NCBI GenBank assembly: GCA_002428995.1
Contig: DIYJ01000018.1
Location: 372,001-436,000, forward strand
Reading direction: 5' to 3'
Length of the DNA stretch: 64,000 nt
Origin: Flavobacteriales bacterium UBA6057
Lineage (GTDB): Bacteria > Bacteroidota > Bacteroidia > Flavobacteriales_G > Salibacteraceae
How positions within the stretch are numbered: position 1 is the stretch's first letter; each line of letters starts with the position of its first letter. Both the position numbers and the translations under genes were made by a program. Positions 8,694 to 17,053 of the stretch are shown one piece after another. The notes below the pieces were generated by a model, which worked only from the letters and a program-made list of their open reading frames with translations, searched no databases and had not been told where the DNA came from.

Positions 8694-9730
8694 GCAGCGA
8701 ACCCATCATATTCATTGTAGGCAATTCCCGCAGCGGAACCACCATGCTTATGCGCGTCTTCAACCGCAATCAGCAAGTGCATGCGATCAACGAAACGCAC
8801 TTTTTTGAACGGTTGTGGGAACCATCGGACAGTGAACGATACCTGTCACGGGAAGAAGCCGAAGAGCTTCTGATGAAACTGATATCACGTCAGCGGGATG
8901 GCTTTTTTGCCGAGCCGAACGAAGCTTACCGGGCCGAGTGTCATTCATTGGCGCAATCGCTGCATGTGCTCGACCTCTCAAGCATGGACGTATACCGGAC
9001 TTTCCTGAAACACGAAGTTCGGGGCGCGGGAAAAACGATCGCCTGCGAAAAAACTCCGCAGCACGTATTCTACATCCGCGAAATCCTGCGTTGTTTCCCA
9101 CAGGCACGCGTCATCAACATGGTTCGCGATCCTCGATCGGTGCTGGCTTCGCAGAAAAACAAGTGGAGACGGAAAAACCTGGGAAGTTCTTCCATGCCCG
9201 CCAGCGAGGTGGCTCGGTTGAAATCAAACTATCATCCGATCACGATGAGTCAGTTGTGGAATTCAGCCGTGGGAGCTGCCGATGCATTTGAGAATCACCC
9301 GCGTGTTACAACACTGCGTTACGAAGACCTCTTGAATCACCCCGAAACAAGCCTAAAAGAGCTGTGTAGCTTCTGCGAAATCGCCTACGAGGAAGACATG
9401 CTTAATATTCCCGTGGCCAGCTCATCCATTCGGGCTGACCGGGCTGAGGTGAGGGGAATTGACAACCGTCACACGATGGCCTGGAAAGAGCATTTGACCG
9501 AGAACGAAGTCAGGATTGTACAGCGCTGGTGTGGCAAAGCCATGAAGCGGCATGGTTATGAGCCTGTAAAGGTGGAATCTGCATCATTGCCCTACATCGC
9601 CTCCATGCTCAGCTACCCCTGGAAGATTGCGGTTGCATTGATCAAAAACCGCTCAAGACTCAGAAGCCTTCCCACTGCGATCTCGAGAAGGCTGGCACAT
9701 CAATATTCACTGAAAATGAAATTGAGTTAA
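8690..9730 (+). CDS. Sulfotransferase 4 (divergent type)
   Basis: This 346-residue protein belongs to a different sulfotransferase branch from the other three. The nucleotide loop is GNSRSGTTML at residues 11-20, with Arg14 where the others have Lys, and the 3'-phosphate segment is MVRDPRSVLAS. The C-terminal region carries hydrophobic and basic stretches but no clear transmembrane anchor. It starts in the stop codon of sulfotransferase 3 and is followed after 2 bases by the GT26 gene, so it is part of the same transcript. Confidence 0.83.
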   Translation: MSSEPIIFIVGNSRSGTTMLMRVFNRNQQVHAINETHFFERLWEPSDSERYLSREEAEELLMKLISRQRDGFFAEPNEAYRAECHSLAQSLHVLDLSSMDVYRTFLKHEVRGAGKTIACEKTPQHVFYIREILRCFPQARVINMVRDPRSVLASQKNKWRRKNLGSSSMPASEVARLKSNYHPITMSQLWNSAVGAADAFENHPRVTTLRYEDLLNHPETSLKELCSFCEIAYEEDMLNIPVASSSIRADRAEVRGIDNRHTMAWKEHLTENEVRIVQRWCGKAMKRHGYEPVKVESASLPYIASMLSYPWKIAVALIKNRSRLRSLPTAISRRLAHQYSLKMKLS

Positions 9731-9732
9731 CC

Positions 9733-10515
9733 ATGGATAAAGTCAAGTTATTCGGATTCGATTTTGTTTCCATGGCCGACTACGATGAGTTGCTGTGGGA
9801 ATTGGAGTCAGGCTGCAAGGTGGCGAACGATGAGCTTCCGATGCTCATCACACCAAACGTAGACCAGACGGTGAAATACCATCAGAAAGAGCATGTGTCG
9901 CTCTTCTCGAGGATATCCTCTGCCAAGTACATTTTACCCGATGGTCAGCCGCTGATTTGGGTGAGCAAGTTCAAGGTAAACCGCCTCCGAGCCAGGCTCA
10001 CCGGCAGCGATCTTTTTGAGCCTTTGTGGAAGCACATCTGCCGTTCCGGCAAAACGGTGTGTATGGTGTTGTCGCAGGCTCAGATTGGCGAGCGTTTGCG
10101 CGAGGAGTACAGCAACATGGATTACTATGTGCCATCGTATTACTCGATTTACGATGCCCGCGAATACTCTATGGTGGTAGAGGCGACCATGAGCATGATC
10201 CGCATGCAAAAGCCTGAATACCTGATCCTTGGCATTGGTTTCCCCAAGCAGGAATACCTAGCGCTGGCCTTGTTGCGAGAGATCAAGGCAGAGGGATTGC
10301 AACCACCGTTGATGTTTTTGCTCGGGGCTTCGATGGAGTTCTACACGGACGTGAAAAAACGCGCGCCACGCTTCTATCAAAAGCTTGGAGTTGAGTTTCT
10401 GCACCGATTGCTCTCTGAGCCCAAGCGCATGGCAAAGCGCTATTTGGTAGATGATTTGGCCTTCTTTCCGATGGCCCTCAAAGAAATTCTTAGTCGAAAA
10501 AAAGATGAACTATAA
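9733..10515 (+). CDS. GT26 glycosyltransferase (WecG/TagA/CpsF family)
   Basis: The 260-residue product has the family landmarks in order: ITPNVDQ with the conserved Asn-Val-Asp, ILPDGQPLIW, LTGSDLF, LGIGFPKQE and the C-terminal RAPRFYQKLGVEFLHRLLSEPKR block. Family members add a sugar such as N-acetylmannosamine or its uronic acid to a polyprenyl-linked acceptor. It is the only non-initiating glycosyltransferase in this arm, so the others needed for a repeat unit should lie elsewhere, likely left of the window. Confidence 0.88.
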   Translation: MDKVKLFGFDFVSMADYDELLWELESGCKVANDELPMLITPNVDQTVKYHQKEHVSLFSRISSAKYILPDGQPLIWVSKFKVNRLRARLTGSDLFEPLWKHICRSGKTVCMVLSQAQIGERLREEYSNMDYYVPSYYSIYDAREYSMVVEATMSMIRMQKPEYLILGIGFPKQEYLALALLREIKAEGLQPPLMFLLGASMEFYTDVKKRAPRFYQKLGVEFLHRLLSEPKRMAKRYLVDDLAFFPMALKEILSRKKDEL

Positions 10516-10627
10516 TCAGGAAGACATGCGAGATGGACTTGAAAAAGACCACGACAGCAAGGCTTTGGTAAATGCCTACTGCGAGTTCATCCTGACCATT
10601 GATATTAAAGATTTGGGTAGTGTTTAG
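10505..10627 (+). CDS. Small hypothetical protein, 40 residues
   Basis: A short frame starting at ATG 10505, overlapping the last 11 bases of the GT26 gene and ending TAG at 10627, ten bases before a terminator hairpin. The product is acidic in its first half (MNYNQEDMRDGLEKDHDSK) with a more hydrophobic second half and one cysteine. Overlap with the upstream stop and placement before the terminator fit the last gene of the operon, but I recognise no family and a chance frame is possible. Confidence 0.4.
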   Translation: MNYNQEDMRDGLEKDHDSKALVNAYCEFILTIDIKDLGSV

Positions 10628-10636
10628 TTTGGTTAG

Positions 10637-10686
10637 AGGCCAGTTTGGTAAATCTGAAATACGGTTTTCCTGCTGGCCTTTTTTTC
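10637..10686 (+). terminator. Rho-independent-like terminator ending the exopolysaccharide operon
   Basis: AGGCCAG (10637-10643) pairs with CTGGCCT (10673-10679), followed by a run of seven T. The loop is long (29 bases), which weakens it, but the position after the last gene and before cysC is right. Confidence 0.5.
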
Positions 10687-10711
10687 GCCCCTCCTGAGAT
10701 TCACATTTTCA

Positions 10712-11311
10712 ATGCCAACACAGGCCATATTTCCCGTTTTTGACGAGCTCATACCCCGCAAGGAGAAGGAGCGTTTTCTGGGGCAAAAAGCCCGGGTGAT
10801 CTGGATGACCGGTTTGTCCGGTTCCGGAAAAACCACGCTTGCCAAAGCATTGGAGCGCAAGCTTATCGCAGCCGGCTTTTTCAGCAAGCTTCTGGATGGT
10901 GACAACGTGCGATCTGGCATCAACAAAGGCTTGAGCTTCAGCGAAGAAGACCGGGAAGAGAACATTCGAAGAATTGCAGAAGTGTCCCGGCTTTTTGTAG
11001 AAGGCGGTGTCATCTGCATCAACAGCTTTGTAAGCCCTACCAAGCAAATCAGAAGCCTTGTAAGGTCCATCATTGGAAGCCCTGATTTTGTGGAAGTCTA
11101 CATCAACACTCCGCTTGAGGAATGTGAAAGACGCGATGTAAAAGGACTTTACAAGAAGGCCAGGGCAGGCGAGATCAAAGAGTTCACGGGAATCTCATCG
11201 CCTTTTGAAGCTCCCGATTACCCACACATTGAAATTAAAACGGAAGACCGAAGCATTGAAGAATGCAGCGATGAACTCTTCCACAAGCTGACCCCATTGA
11301 TCCGAAAATGA
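10712..11311 (+). CDS. cysC: Adenylyl-sulfate (APS) kinase
   Basis: The protein has 199 residues, the usual size. It phosphorylates adenosine 5'-phosphosulfate to PAPS. The P-loop GLSGSGKT lies at residues 34-41, followed by LDGDNVRSG and EEDREENIRR, which bind APS, and the IYNTPLEECERRD-like segment (here INTPLEECERRD). The N-terminal 25 residues are an extension. Its last four bases overlap cysD. Next to four sulfotransferases and without a PAPS reductase gene, its likely job is to supply sulfate donor for polymer sulfation. Confidence 0.93.
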   Translation: MPTQAIFPVFDELIPRKEKERFLGQKARVIWMTGLSGSGKTTLAKALERKLIAAGFFSKLLDGDNVRSGINKGLSFSEEDREENIRRIAEVSRLFVEGGVICINSFVSPTKQIRSLVRSIIGSPDFVEVYINTPLEECERRDVKGLYKKARAGEIKEFTGISSPFEAPDYPHIEIKTEDRSIEECSDELFHKLTPLIRK

Positions 11312-12219
11312 AACTTATGAAACGCAAATTCACTCACCTGAAAGAGCTAGAGTCTGAAGCAATTTACGTTATCCGTGAGGTGGCGGCCCAGTTTGAGCGG
11401 CCGGCCTTGCTCTTCTCGGGAGGCAAGGACTCCATCGTCTGTTTTCACCTCGCTCGAAAAGCATTTTACCCTGCGATTGTTCCATTCCCGTTAGTCCATA
11501 TTGACACTGGGCATAATTTTCCCGAAACGATTGAATTTCGAGATCGATTGATCCACGAGAACAAAGTGGAACTCATTGTTGGCTCCGTGCAACAGAGCAT
11601 TGATGAAGGCAAGGTGGTGGAAGAGACGGGATACTTCGCCAGCCGGAATGGCTTGCAAACCACCACCCTCTTAGAAACGATTGAACAGCACGGGTTTGAC
11701 GCCTGCATGGGCGGTGCCAGAAGGGACGAAGAGAAGGCGAGAGCCAAAGAGCGCTTCTTTTCTCATCGCGATGAGTTTGGACAGTGGGATCCGAAAAACC
11801 AGCGACCAGAGCTGTGGAACCTGTTCAACGGGATGAAGCGGATGGGGGAGAACTTCCGGGTGTTTCCCATCAGCAATTGGACGGAGATGGATGTTTGGCA
11901 ATACATACTCGCTGAACAGCTGGAACTTCCATCGATCTATTTTGCGCATAAGCGGGAAGTGTTTGAACGCGACCGTGTGATCTATTCAGGAGGCGAATAC
12001 ATGCAGCGCATGCCTGGGGAAGAACTCTCAGAACGCGTGGTGAGGTTTCGAACCATTGGTGACATGACCTGCACCGGAGCAGTAGATTCCAAGGCAGATA
12101 CATTGGAAAAGATCATCGATGAAGTGGCCGCCACGCGACTCACCGAGCGGGGAACCCGTTCTGACGACAAGCGCTCTGAAGCCGCCATGGAAGACCGCAA
12201 AAAGCAAGGATATTTTTAA
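11308..12219 (+). CDS. cysD: Sulfate adenylyltransferase subunit 2
   Basis: The 303-residue product is the catalytic small subunit of ATP sulfurylase, making APS from ATP and sulfate. The PP-loop motif SGGKDS is at residues 37-42, and HIDTGHNFPE, GGARRDEEKARAKER and the C-terminal RGTRSDDK/GYF segments are all present. ATG 11308 overlaps the cysC stop. It should form a complex with CysN encoded 102 bases downstream. Confidence 0.95.
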   Translation: MKLMKRKFTHLKELESEAIYVIREVAAQFERPALLFSGGKDSIVCFHLARKAFYPAIVPFPLVHIDTGHNFPETIEFRDRLIHENKVELIVGSVQQSIDEGKVVEETGYFASRNGLQTTTLLETIEQHGFDACMGGARRDEEKARAKERFFSHRDEFGQWDPKNQRPELWNLFNGMKRMGENFRVFPISNWTEMDVWQYILAEQLELPSIYFAHKREVFERDRVIYSGGEYMQRMPGEELSERVVRFRTIGDMTCTGAVDSKADTLEKIIDEVAATRLTERGTRSDDKRSEAAMEDRKKQGYF

Positions 12220-12321
12220 TGAGCTATCAGTCATTGACTGCTGGCTACCAACGAATTCTGTCGGTCCTAGGCTTACGACTGAAAGCGGGCGGCTGACAAC
12301 TTATCGCCAATCAAGAAAAAC

Positions 12322-13584
12322 ATGAATAACACTACCAAAGGATACCTCGACATGGAATTGCTGCGCTTTACCACTGCTGGCAGCGTAGATGATGGAAAAA
12401 GCACCTTGATCGGGCGTTTGCTCTACGATTCTAAGCAGATTTTTGAGGATCAGCTGGAGGCTGTAGAGCAAGCCAGCAAGCGGAGTGGTGCGGACGGTCA
12501 GGTGAACCTGGCGTTGCTCACTGATGGACTTCGCTCGGAGCGGGAGCAGGGGATTACCATTGATGTGGCTTATCGCTACTTCGCAACTCCCAAGCGAAAG
12601 TTCATTATTGCCGATACTCCGGGGCATATTCAGTACACCCGAAACATGGTGACTGGAGCCAGCACGGCCAACCTGGCGGTCATTCTGGTGGATGCCAGAC
12701 ACGGTCTTGTAGAACAGACTTCACGACACAGCTTCATCGCTTCACTGCTGGGAATCAAGCATGTGGTGTATTGCATCAATAAGATGGATTTGGTGAACTA
12801 TTCGGAAAAGGCCTTTCAGGATGTGAAAGCCTCCATCGAGGACTTTGCATCGAGGTTGAATATTCAGGATATCCGCTTCATTCCCATATCAGCCTTGTTT
12901 GGTGACAACGTGGTGGATCGATCGGATCAGATGCCGTGGTATTCGGGAGAAGTATTGCTCGAAGCCCTCGAAAACACCGAGATCGCCACCGATCTGAATC
13001 ACGAGGATGCACGTTTCCCGGTTCAATCGGTGATTGAAGCTGAGAACGGAGATTTGCTCTGTGCGGGAAGGGTCGCAGGTGGTTCATTCCGTCCCGGTGA
13101 TGCTGTCACAATCTTGCCCTCCGGCAAGGCTACCACAGTTGCTGCTGTGAGAAGTTTTGATGGAGCATTATCAGAGGCTTTTGCCCCCATGTCGTGTTCC
13201 ATTCAGCTTGCTGATCCCTTGGCTGTAGAAAGGGGAGATATGATTGTGAAGGTGGAGGATCATCCGCAGGTATCAACGGAGCACGAACTGATGCTCTGCT
13301 GGATGAGTCAACGACCCTTGAAGCCGGAAGGACAATACATCCTCAAGCACACCACCACGCAGGTCGATTGTCGAGTGACGGAGGTTGTCTCAAAGATGGA
13401 TATCAACACGCTGGAAGAAAGCTACGAAGCATCAACCATTGGCATGAACGATATCGCGCACATTAAGCTGGAAACCTCTGCTCCCATTGTTACGGATTCG
13501 TACCAGCGCAATCGCGACACGGGAAGTGTGATTCTCATTGACCGGGAAACCAACGAAACTGTGGGGGCAGGAATGCTTTTGTAG
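12322..13584 (+). CDS. cysN: Sulfate adenylyltransferase subunit 1 (GTPase)
   Basis: This 420-residue elongation-factor-like GTPase couples GTP hydrolysis to APS formation with CysD. GTPase motifs are clear: GSVDDGKST at 20-28 (G1), the effector region REQGITIDVAYR, DTPGH (G3) and NKMD (G4), followed by two beta-barrel domains. It is a stand-alone CysN without a fused CysC domain, consistent with the separate cysC upstream. A 102-base gap separates it from cysD; I see no terminator in that gap. Confidence 0.93.
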   Translation: MNNTTKGYLDMELLRFTTAGSVDDGKSTLIGRLLYDSKQIFEDQLEAVEQASKRSGADGQVNLALLTDGLRSEREQGITIDVAYRYFATPKRKFIIADTPGHIQYTRNMVTGASTANLAVILVDARHGLVEQTSRHSFIASLLGIKHVVYCINKMDLVNYSEKAFQDVKASIEDFASRLNIQDIRFIPISALFGDNVVDRSDQMPWYSGEVLLEALENTEIATDLNHEDARFPVQSVIEAENGDLLCAGRVAGGSFRPGDAVTILPSGKATTVAAVRSFDGALSEAFAPMSCSIQLADPLAVERGDMIVKVEDHPQVSTEHELMLCWMSQRPLKPEGQYILKHTTTQVDCRVTEVVSKMDINTLEESYEASTIGMNDIAHIKLETSAPIVTDSYQRNRDTGSVILIDRETNETVGAGMLL

Positions 13585-13599
13585 CCTTTTTCCAAGTCT

Positions 13600-13628
13600 C
13601 GCGCATCCATTTTGAACGAAGTGGTGTC
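13600..13628 (+). promoter_or_regulatory. Bipartite promoter-like motif, copy 4, ahead of a T9SS protein
   Basis: CGCGCATCC at 13600-13608 (one change from the other copies) and GTGTC at 13624-13628, with a 15-base spacer, ending 27 bases before the ATG at 13655. It ties the following secreted protein to the same putative regulon as the polysaccharide genes. Confidence 0.62.
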
Positions 13629-13654
13629 ATCCTTTTAACAACGAAAAAACTACA

Positions 13655-14506
13655 ATGATGAAGCAGATCATACTATTCTTACTCAGCGTCCTTCCGGTGG
13701 CTCTTTTCAGCCAGACGGATATGCTCAACGAAGACTTTGAAGATGGAATTCCAGATGGATGGTACGTCTATTCCGCTAATGGGATTACCTGGGTGGCGAA
13801 TGATTCAGCCGGAGTAGATGAGGGACAGGGCGTATGGGCCAGAAGCCTGGACACCGGTGAAGCCTGGATTCGCACACCTGCGCTCGATCTCTCTGAGCCA
13901 GCAGAATACACCTTGGAATTTAAAGTGGCTTTGATTGGTTTGGCCGATGAAGCACCAGACTTCCGACTCCGCTATCGCACCGATGAACAAGATCCCCTTG
14001 AGCACATCGAGCTTACGAGTTGGGGAAGTGCCAATACGGAGAATGAGATTGACCAAACCCAGAACCTGAACCCTCAACTTCAGGAAGAAAACATCGAATG
14101 GGTAACGGTAACCTATGAACTTGGCGCCATCGATGGTGATATGACCACGGTTCGACTTTGGTTTGGTGCTGATCATGCTGCTCCCGGATGGGCACTGCTG
14201 GATGCCGTGCGAGTGATTCAAACTCCCTTTCCGAATGGCATCGATGCGATTGAGCCAGAAAGTGAATTGTTGGTATGGCCTAACCCAGCTTCAAGCCTGG
14301 TGCACATCGCGAATGCTGATCACAACATTGCCGAGATAACTGTGCTCAATTCGCTGGGTCAGGTTGTATTGAACAGAAGCTATGAGGATAGCTACTCACA
14401 GAGCCTGGACTTGGATTTGAGTGAGCTTCCTGCTGATTACTACGTCCTGAGAGTAATGGATGAAACGGGAGCCAGCAGCAATGCGCGTTTGTTGCTGAGA
14501 CCGTAA
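13655..14506 (+). CDS. Secreted protein with adhesin-like domain and T9SS sorting domain
   Basis: The 283-residue product starts with a signal peptide ending near LFSQ. A jelly-roll type domain follows, opening with LNEDFEDGIPDGW, as in cleaved-adhesin or choice-of-anchor modules. The C-terminal 80 residues are a T9SS type A sorting domain (VWPNPASS, NSLGQVV, LSELPADYYVLRV). It should cross the outer membrane by type IX secretion and be surface-anchored or released. Placement after cysN and under the shared promoter motif suggests it may interact with the sulfated polymer; that is inference. Confidence 0.82.
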   Translation: MMKQIILFLLSVLPVALFSQTDMLNEDFEDGIPDGWYVYSANGITWVANDSAGVDEGQGVWARSLDTGEAWIRTPALDLSEPAEYTLEFKVALIGLADEAPDFRLRYRTDEQDPLEHIELTSWGSANTENEIDQTQNLNPQLQEENIEWVTVTYELGAIDGDMTTVRLWFGADHAAPGWALLDAVRVIQTPFPNGIDAIEPESELLVWPNPASSLVHIANADHNIAEITVLNSLGQVVLNRSYEDSYSQSLDLDLSELPADYYVLRVMDETGASSNARLLLRP

Positions 14507-14526
14507 TCCCAAAGCAGAAATAACAT

Positions 14527-14551
14527 CAGGCGGATCGCAGCGATCTGCCTG
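14527..14551. other. Hairpin-forming inverted repeat after the T9SS gene
   Basis: CAGGCGGATCG (14527-14537) and CGATCTGCCTG (14541-14551) pair with one mismatch around a three-base loop. No T-run follows directly; it sits just ahead of a stronger terminator and may protect the transcript end. Confidence 0.45.
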
Positions 14552-14555
14552 CAAA

Positions 14556-14597
14556 AACAAGAAAAGCGGCACAGGAAACCCTGGCCGCTTTTCTTTA
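14556..14597. terminator. Bidirectional terminator between convergent genes
   Basis: AGAAAAGCGGC (14560-14570) and GCCGCTTTTCT (14584-14594) form a perfect 11-base stem with A-rich and T-rich flanks. It can end the plus-strand T9SS gene and the minus-strand hydrolase gene. Confidence 0.8.
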
Positions 14598-14614
14598 TCC
14601 ACCGAAAAAAGGTT

Positions 14615-15652
14615 TTACATCAGGCGCTGGTGAAACCAGTTGGAAGCTTCGGATACAGCTTCAGTAACTTCAGCATCCTGATCGTAGTAGCTGAACTGAT
14701 GGAAAGGCGATTCCAGCTCGGTTTCCATCCAGTGCAACTTCTTATCCGTTGTAGCGATCTCCTCGAAATACTTCTTGGTGTAGTTCGGAAGTACAGCTCC
14801 ATCAGAATGAATCATCAGGGTAGGTGCAGTGAGCTGCGCAGCGGTTGGCATTGGATCAGTCGTGAGCCAGTCTTCCCATGACATGACGGCAAACTTGTCC
14901 GCACTCCATTCAGGCACCGCTCCGCGCTCAGGATTGAGGTAGTAGTCGTAAGGACCGTACATGGCCGCAGAGGCATCTTCTGTGGAAATGGATGGAATGT
15001 ATTCTACCACACCGCTTTCAGCGTAAGTCTTCTTTGCTTCCTGGGCAGCGTTGATCTTCGCGTTCACACCTTCTTCACCACCGTAGAAAAGCTTCACTGC
15101 TTCGGCATCGTGCAGCCAAGAGGCAGTGGTCACGACAGATTTGATGCGATCGTCTTCCGAGGCCGCCATCAGGGTGTACATAGCGCCTGCACACACTCCA
15201 AAAGCACCGATTTGATCACTGTTCACTTCCGGCAGCCCTTCGAGGTAGCTCACCGCGTTTTTCACGTCCACTTTCTTCATGGCCGGGCTTTCGTAGAAGC
15301 GAGGCTCGCCTTCGCTTTCACCGAAGTTGCGGAAGTCAAACGCTAGTGTGATGAAACCTTCATCGGCCAGCTTTTCGGCATAGAGGCCTGCCATTTGCTC
15401 TTTCACGGTGGTCCAGCTTCCTGACACCACCAGTGCCGGATAGGTTTTCGATGCATCGTAGTTTTTAGGGAGGTAGAGGTTGCCAACCAAATTGGCTCCT
15501 TCACTTTCAAAGCTTACTTTTTTCATGCTTGTTTGATTGTTGATTTGCGATTCGTTTTGTTGAGCCGGAGCTGTTGTTTGCGCTTCCGGTTGATTTGAGC
15601 TGCAGCTCCAAAGCAGAGCCAGTGCAGCAAGGGATAGAATGGTCCTTTTCAT
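14615..15652 (-). CDS. Alpha/beta hydrolase lipoprotein (dienelactone hydrolase-like)
   Basis: The 345-residue product carries a lipoprotein signal (ALLWSC, Cys17) and an alpha/beta hydrolase fold. The nucleophile elbow reads GVCAG, so Cys154 stands where most esterases have Ser; this is the dienelactone hydrolase pattern. Candidate acid and base are in IHSDGA and SPFHQFSYYD. It lies 6 bases from an NTF2-like gene on the same strand and is probably co-transcribed with it. Substrate unknown; a small ester or lactone is plausible. Confidence 0.75.
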   Translation of the reverse strand: MKRTILSLAALALLWSCSSNQPEAQTTAPAQQNESQINNQTSMKKVSFESEGANLVGNLYLPKNYDASKTYPALVVSGSWTTVKEQMAGLYAEKLADEGFITLAFDFRNFGESEGEPRFYESPAMKKVDVKNAVSYLEGLPEVNSDQIGAFGVCAGAMYTLMAASEDDRIKSVVTTASWLHDAEAVKLFYGGEEGVNAKINAAQEAKKTYAESGVVEYIPSISTEDASAAMYGPYDYYLNPERGAVPEWSADKFAVMSWEDWLTTDPMPTAAQLTAPTLMIHSDGAVLPNYTKKYFEEIATTDKKLHWMETELESPFHQFSYYDQDAEVTEAVSEASNWFHQRLM

Positions 15653-15658
15653 GTCTGT

Positions 15659-16189
15659 TTATTTGATGTTATCAATGAGTCCAAAGCCTCTGGCAGCGAC
15701 AATGGGGTTGAAGATTTCTACGTACTCTGTGATCAGTCCTTCATCGTTGAATCGGAAGGTGGAGTAGTAGTTATTTTCATAAGTACCGGCACCTTCCTTC
15801 AGCTTGATCTTGCCGGTGTAGTTCACGTAAACCATGTTCGGGTCTTCCATGGCGTAGAGCTCCTCAATGGGAAACTGCATGCCGTCAAAGTTTGGGAAGA
15901 CCGGAGCCCAGTAGCTGCGAATGCCTTCACGACCGTTGGCTCCCTCCGGAAAGAGTCCAGAAGCGTAGGGATTGATGTGTTTGGCATCCTCTGCAAAAAG
16001 TGCTGCTACACGATCAGCATCTTCGGCCTCCAGAGCTTTAAAGAATTGGCGAACCGTTTCCTTGTTTCGCTGCGCGATTTCCTGATTCATGGTGTATTCG
16101 GTTTGTGTATTGATTGCGTTGTTGGTTTGTGCGCTCGTGCCTGAGATGAGAAAGAGGCAGGAGCACACCAGGATGATGTTAGCCTTCAT
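15659..16189 (-). CDS. Exported NTF2/SnoaL-like protein A
   Basis: The 176-residue protein has a signal peptide (LISGTSAQ) and a cone-shaped NTF2-like domain marked by KETVRQFFKALEAEDADRV and the KHINPYA segment. Members range from isomerases and cyclases to ligand-binding proteins, so no reaction can be assigned. It sits 6 bases upstream of the hydrolase gene and 7 bases downstream of NTF2-like protein B, which points to a three-gene operon read leftward from 16697. Confidence 0.7.
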   Translation of the reverse strand: MKANIILVCSCLFLISGTSAQTNNAINTQTEYTMNQEIAQRNKETVRQFFKALEAEDADRVAALFAEDAKHINPYASGLFPEGANGREGIRSYWAPVFPNFDGMQFPIEELYAMEDPNMVYVNYTGKIKLKEGAGTYENNYYSTFRFNDEGLITEYVEIFNPIVAARGFGLIDNIK

Positions 16190-16196
16190 GATGATC

Positions 16197-16697
16197 TTAC
16201 TTGAGCTTGTTGATCGCCTTCTCAGGCAAGGCAGTGTTGCCGTCCTGGTACTTGAAGTTGAAGGTCATAGAACTCACTTTCCATGCGCCTTCAGAAGTTT
16301 TGCGCAAGTCGAAGTCGTAGCTGCCAACAACGGTCCATATGTTCCCATTATCGTCAGTGAGGAAGTGAGTGGCAGTGCCGTAGCAGAACACATGAGCTTT
16401 GTTACCAGAGGTTTCGCTCAGTATGTTTCCAATCTGGTGGTGTGTAGATTCAAATCCCGGGAGAATGCCCTTCCAGGCAGTGGTGATTTGATTGGGGGTA
16501 AGTGTTGCTGCAGGACTTCCACTCATGGATGAGTAGTCGAGCAGCACTTCATCGTCAAACAGAGCTTCTACTTGCTCCCAATTGCGATGGTCCGTGTTTA
16601 CGAAAAGTTGAATTACCGCGTCATTTGGTGTTGTCATAACCTGAGCTTTTAGTGGAAGAAGGAGCAGGATAAGTGCTCCTGTAATGATTGCTTTCAT
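16197..16697 (-). CDS. Exported NTF2/SnoaL-like protein B
   Basis: Starting at ATG 16697 (MKAIITGALILLLLPLKAQ, a signal peptide), the product has 166 residues. An upstream TTG at 16721 is in frame but would spoil the signal. The domain (VIQLFVNTDHRNWEQVEALFDDEVLLDY, here only the pattern matters) is NTF2/SnoaL-like with conserved acidic and aromatic positions of the pocket. It heads the run of three leftward genes ending in the hydrolase. Confidence 0.68.
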   Translation of the reverse strand: MKAIITGALILLLLPLKAQVMTTPNDAVIQLFVNTDHRNWEQVEALFDDEVLLDYSSMSGSPAATLTPNQITTAWKGILPGFESTHHQIGNILSETSGNKAHVFCYGTATHFLTDDNGNIWTVVGSYDFDLRKTSEGAWKVSSMTFNFKYQDGNTALPEKAINKLK

Positions 16698-16800
16698 AGC
16701 CTTGTTTCTTTGATGGAACAAAGCTCAGACAAGCGGAAGCCAGGCGATTTATGATTTCAAATGAAGAAGTATGGATTTCAAAGAATAGGATGGAGGATTA

Positions 16801-17053
16801 GATCATTAGACGATCAGATAATCAGATAATCAGATAATCGGATGATCAGATCATGAGATTTAGGTCGGGCCGGAAGTTGGTAGGGCTCTTTTGGTGGATA
16901 ACAGATCGAAGAAAAATTCTGTGTTGACTCTGCACTGGCGCTTAGGACAAAGTAGAAGGAGCGTCAGATCAGCGCACGTCAAATTCCCAGTACGCCACGG
17001 TAAAACTGAAAACCGCGATTTCCCATAATCATCTAATTATCTGATCATCCGAT
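16801..17053. repeat. AGATAATC tandem tract and inverted repeat in a 330-base gap
   Basis: The non-coding gap 16698-17052 holds a short tandem tract of AGATAATC units (16816-16839). A perfect 15-base inverted repeat, ATCGGATGATCAGAT, lies at 16837-16851 and, inverted, at 17039-17053, where it touches the stop codon of the next gene. About 190 bases without an open frame lie between. It could be a small non-autonomous element or a simple-sequence repeat array. Confidence 0.5.
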
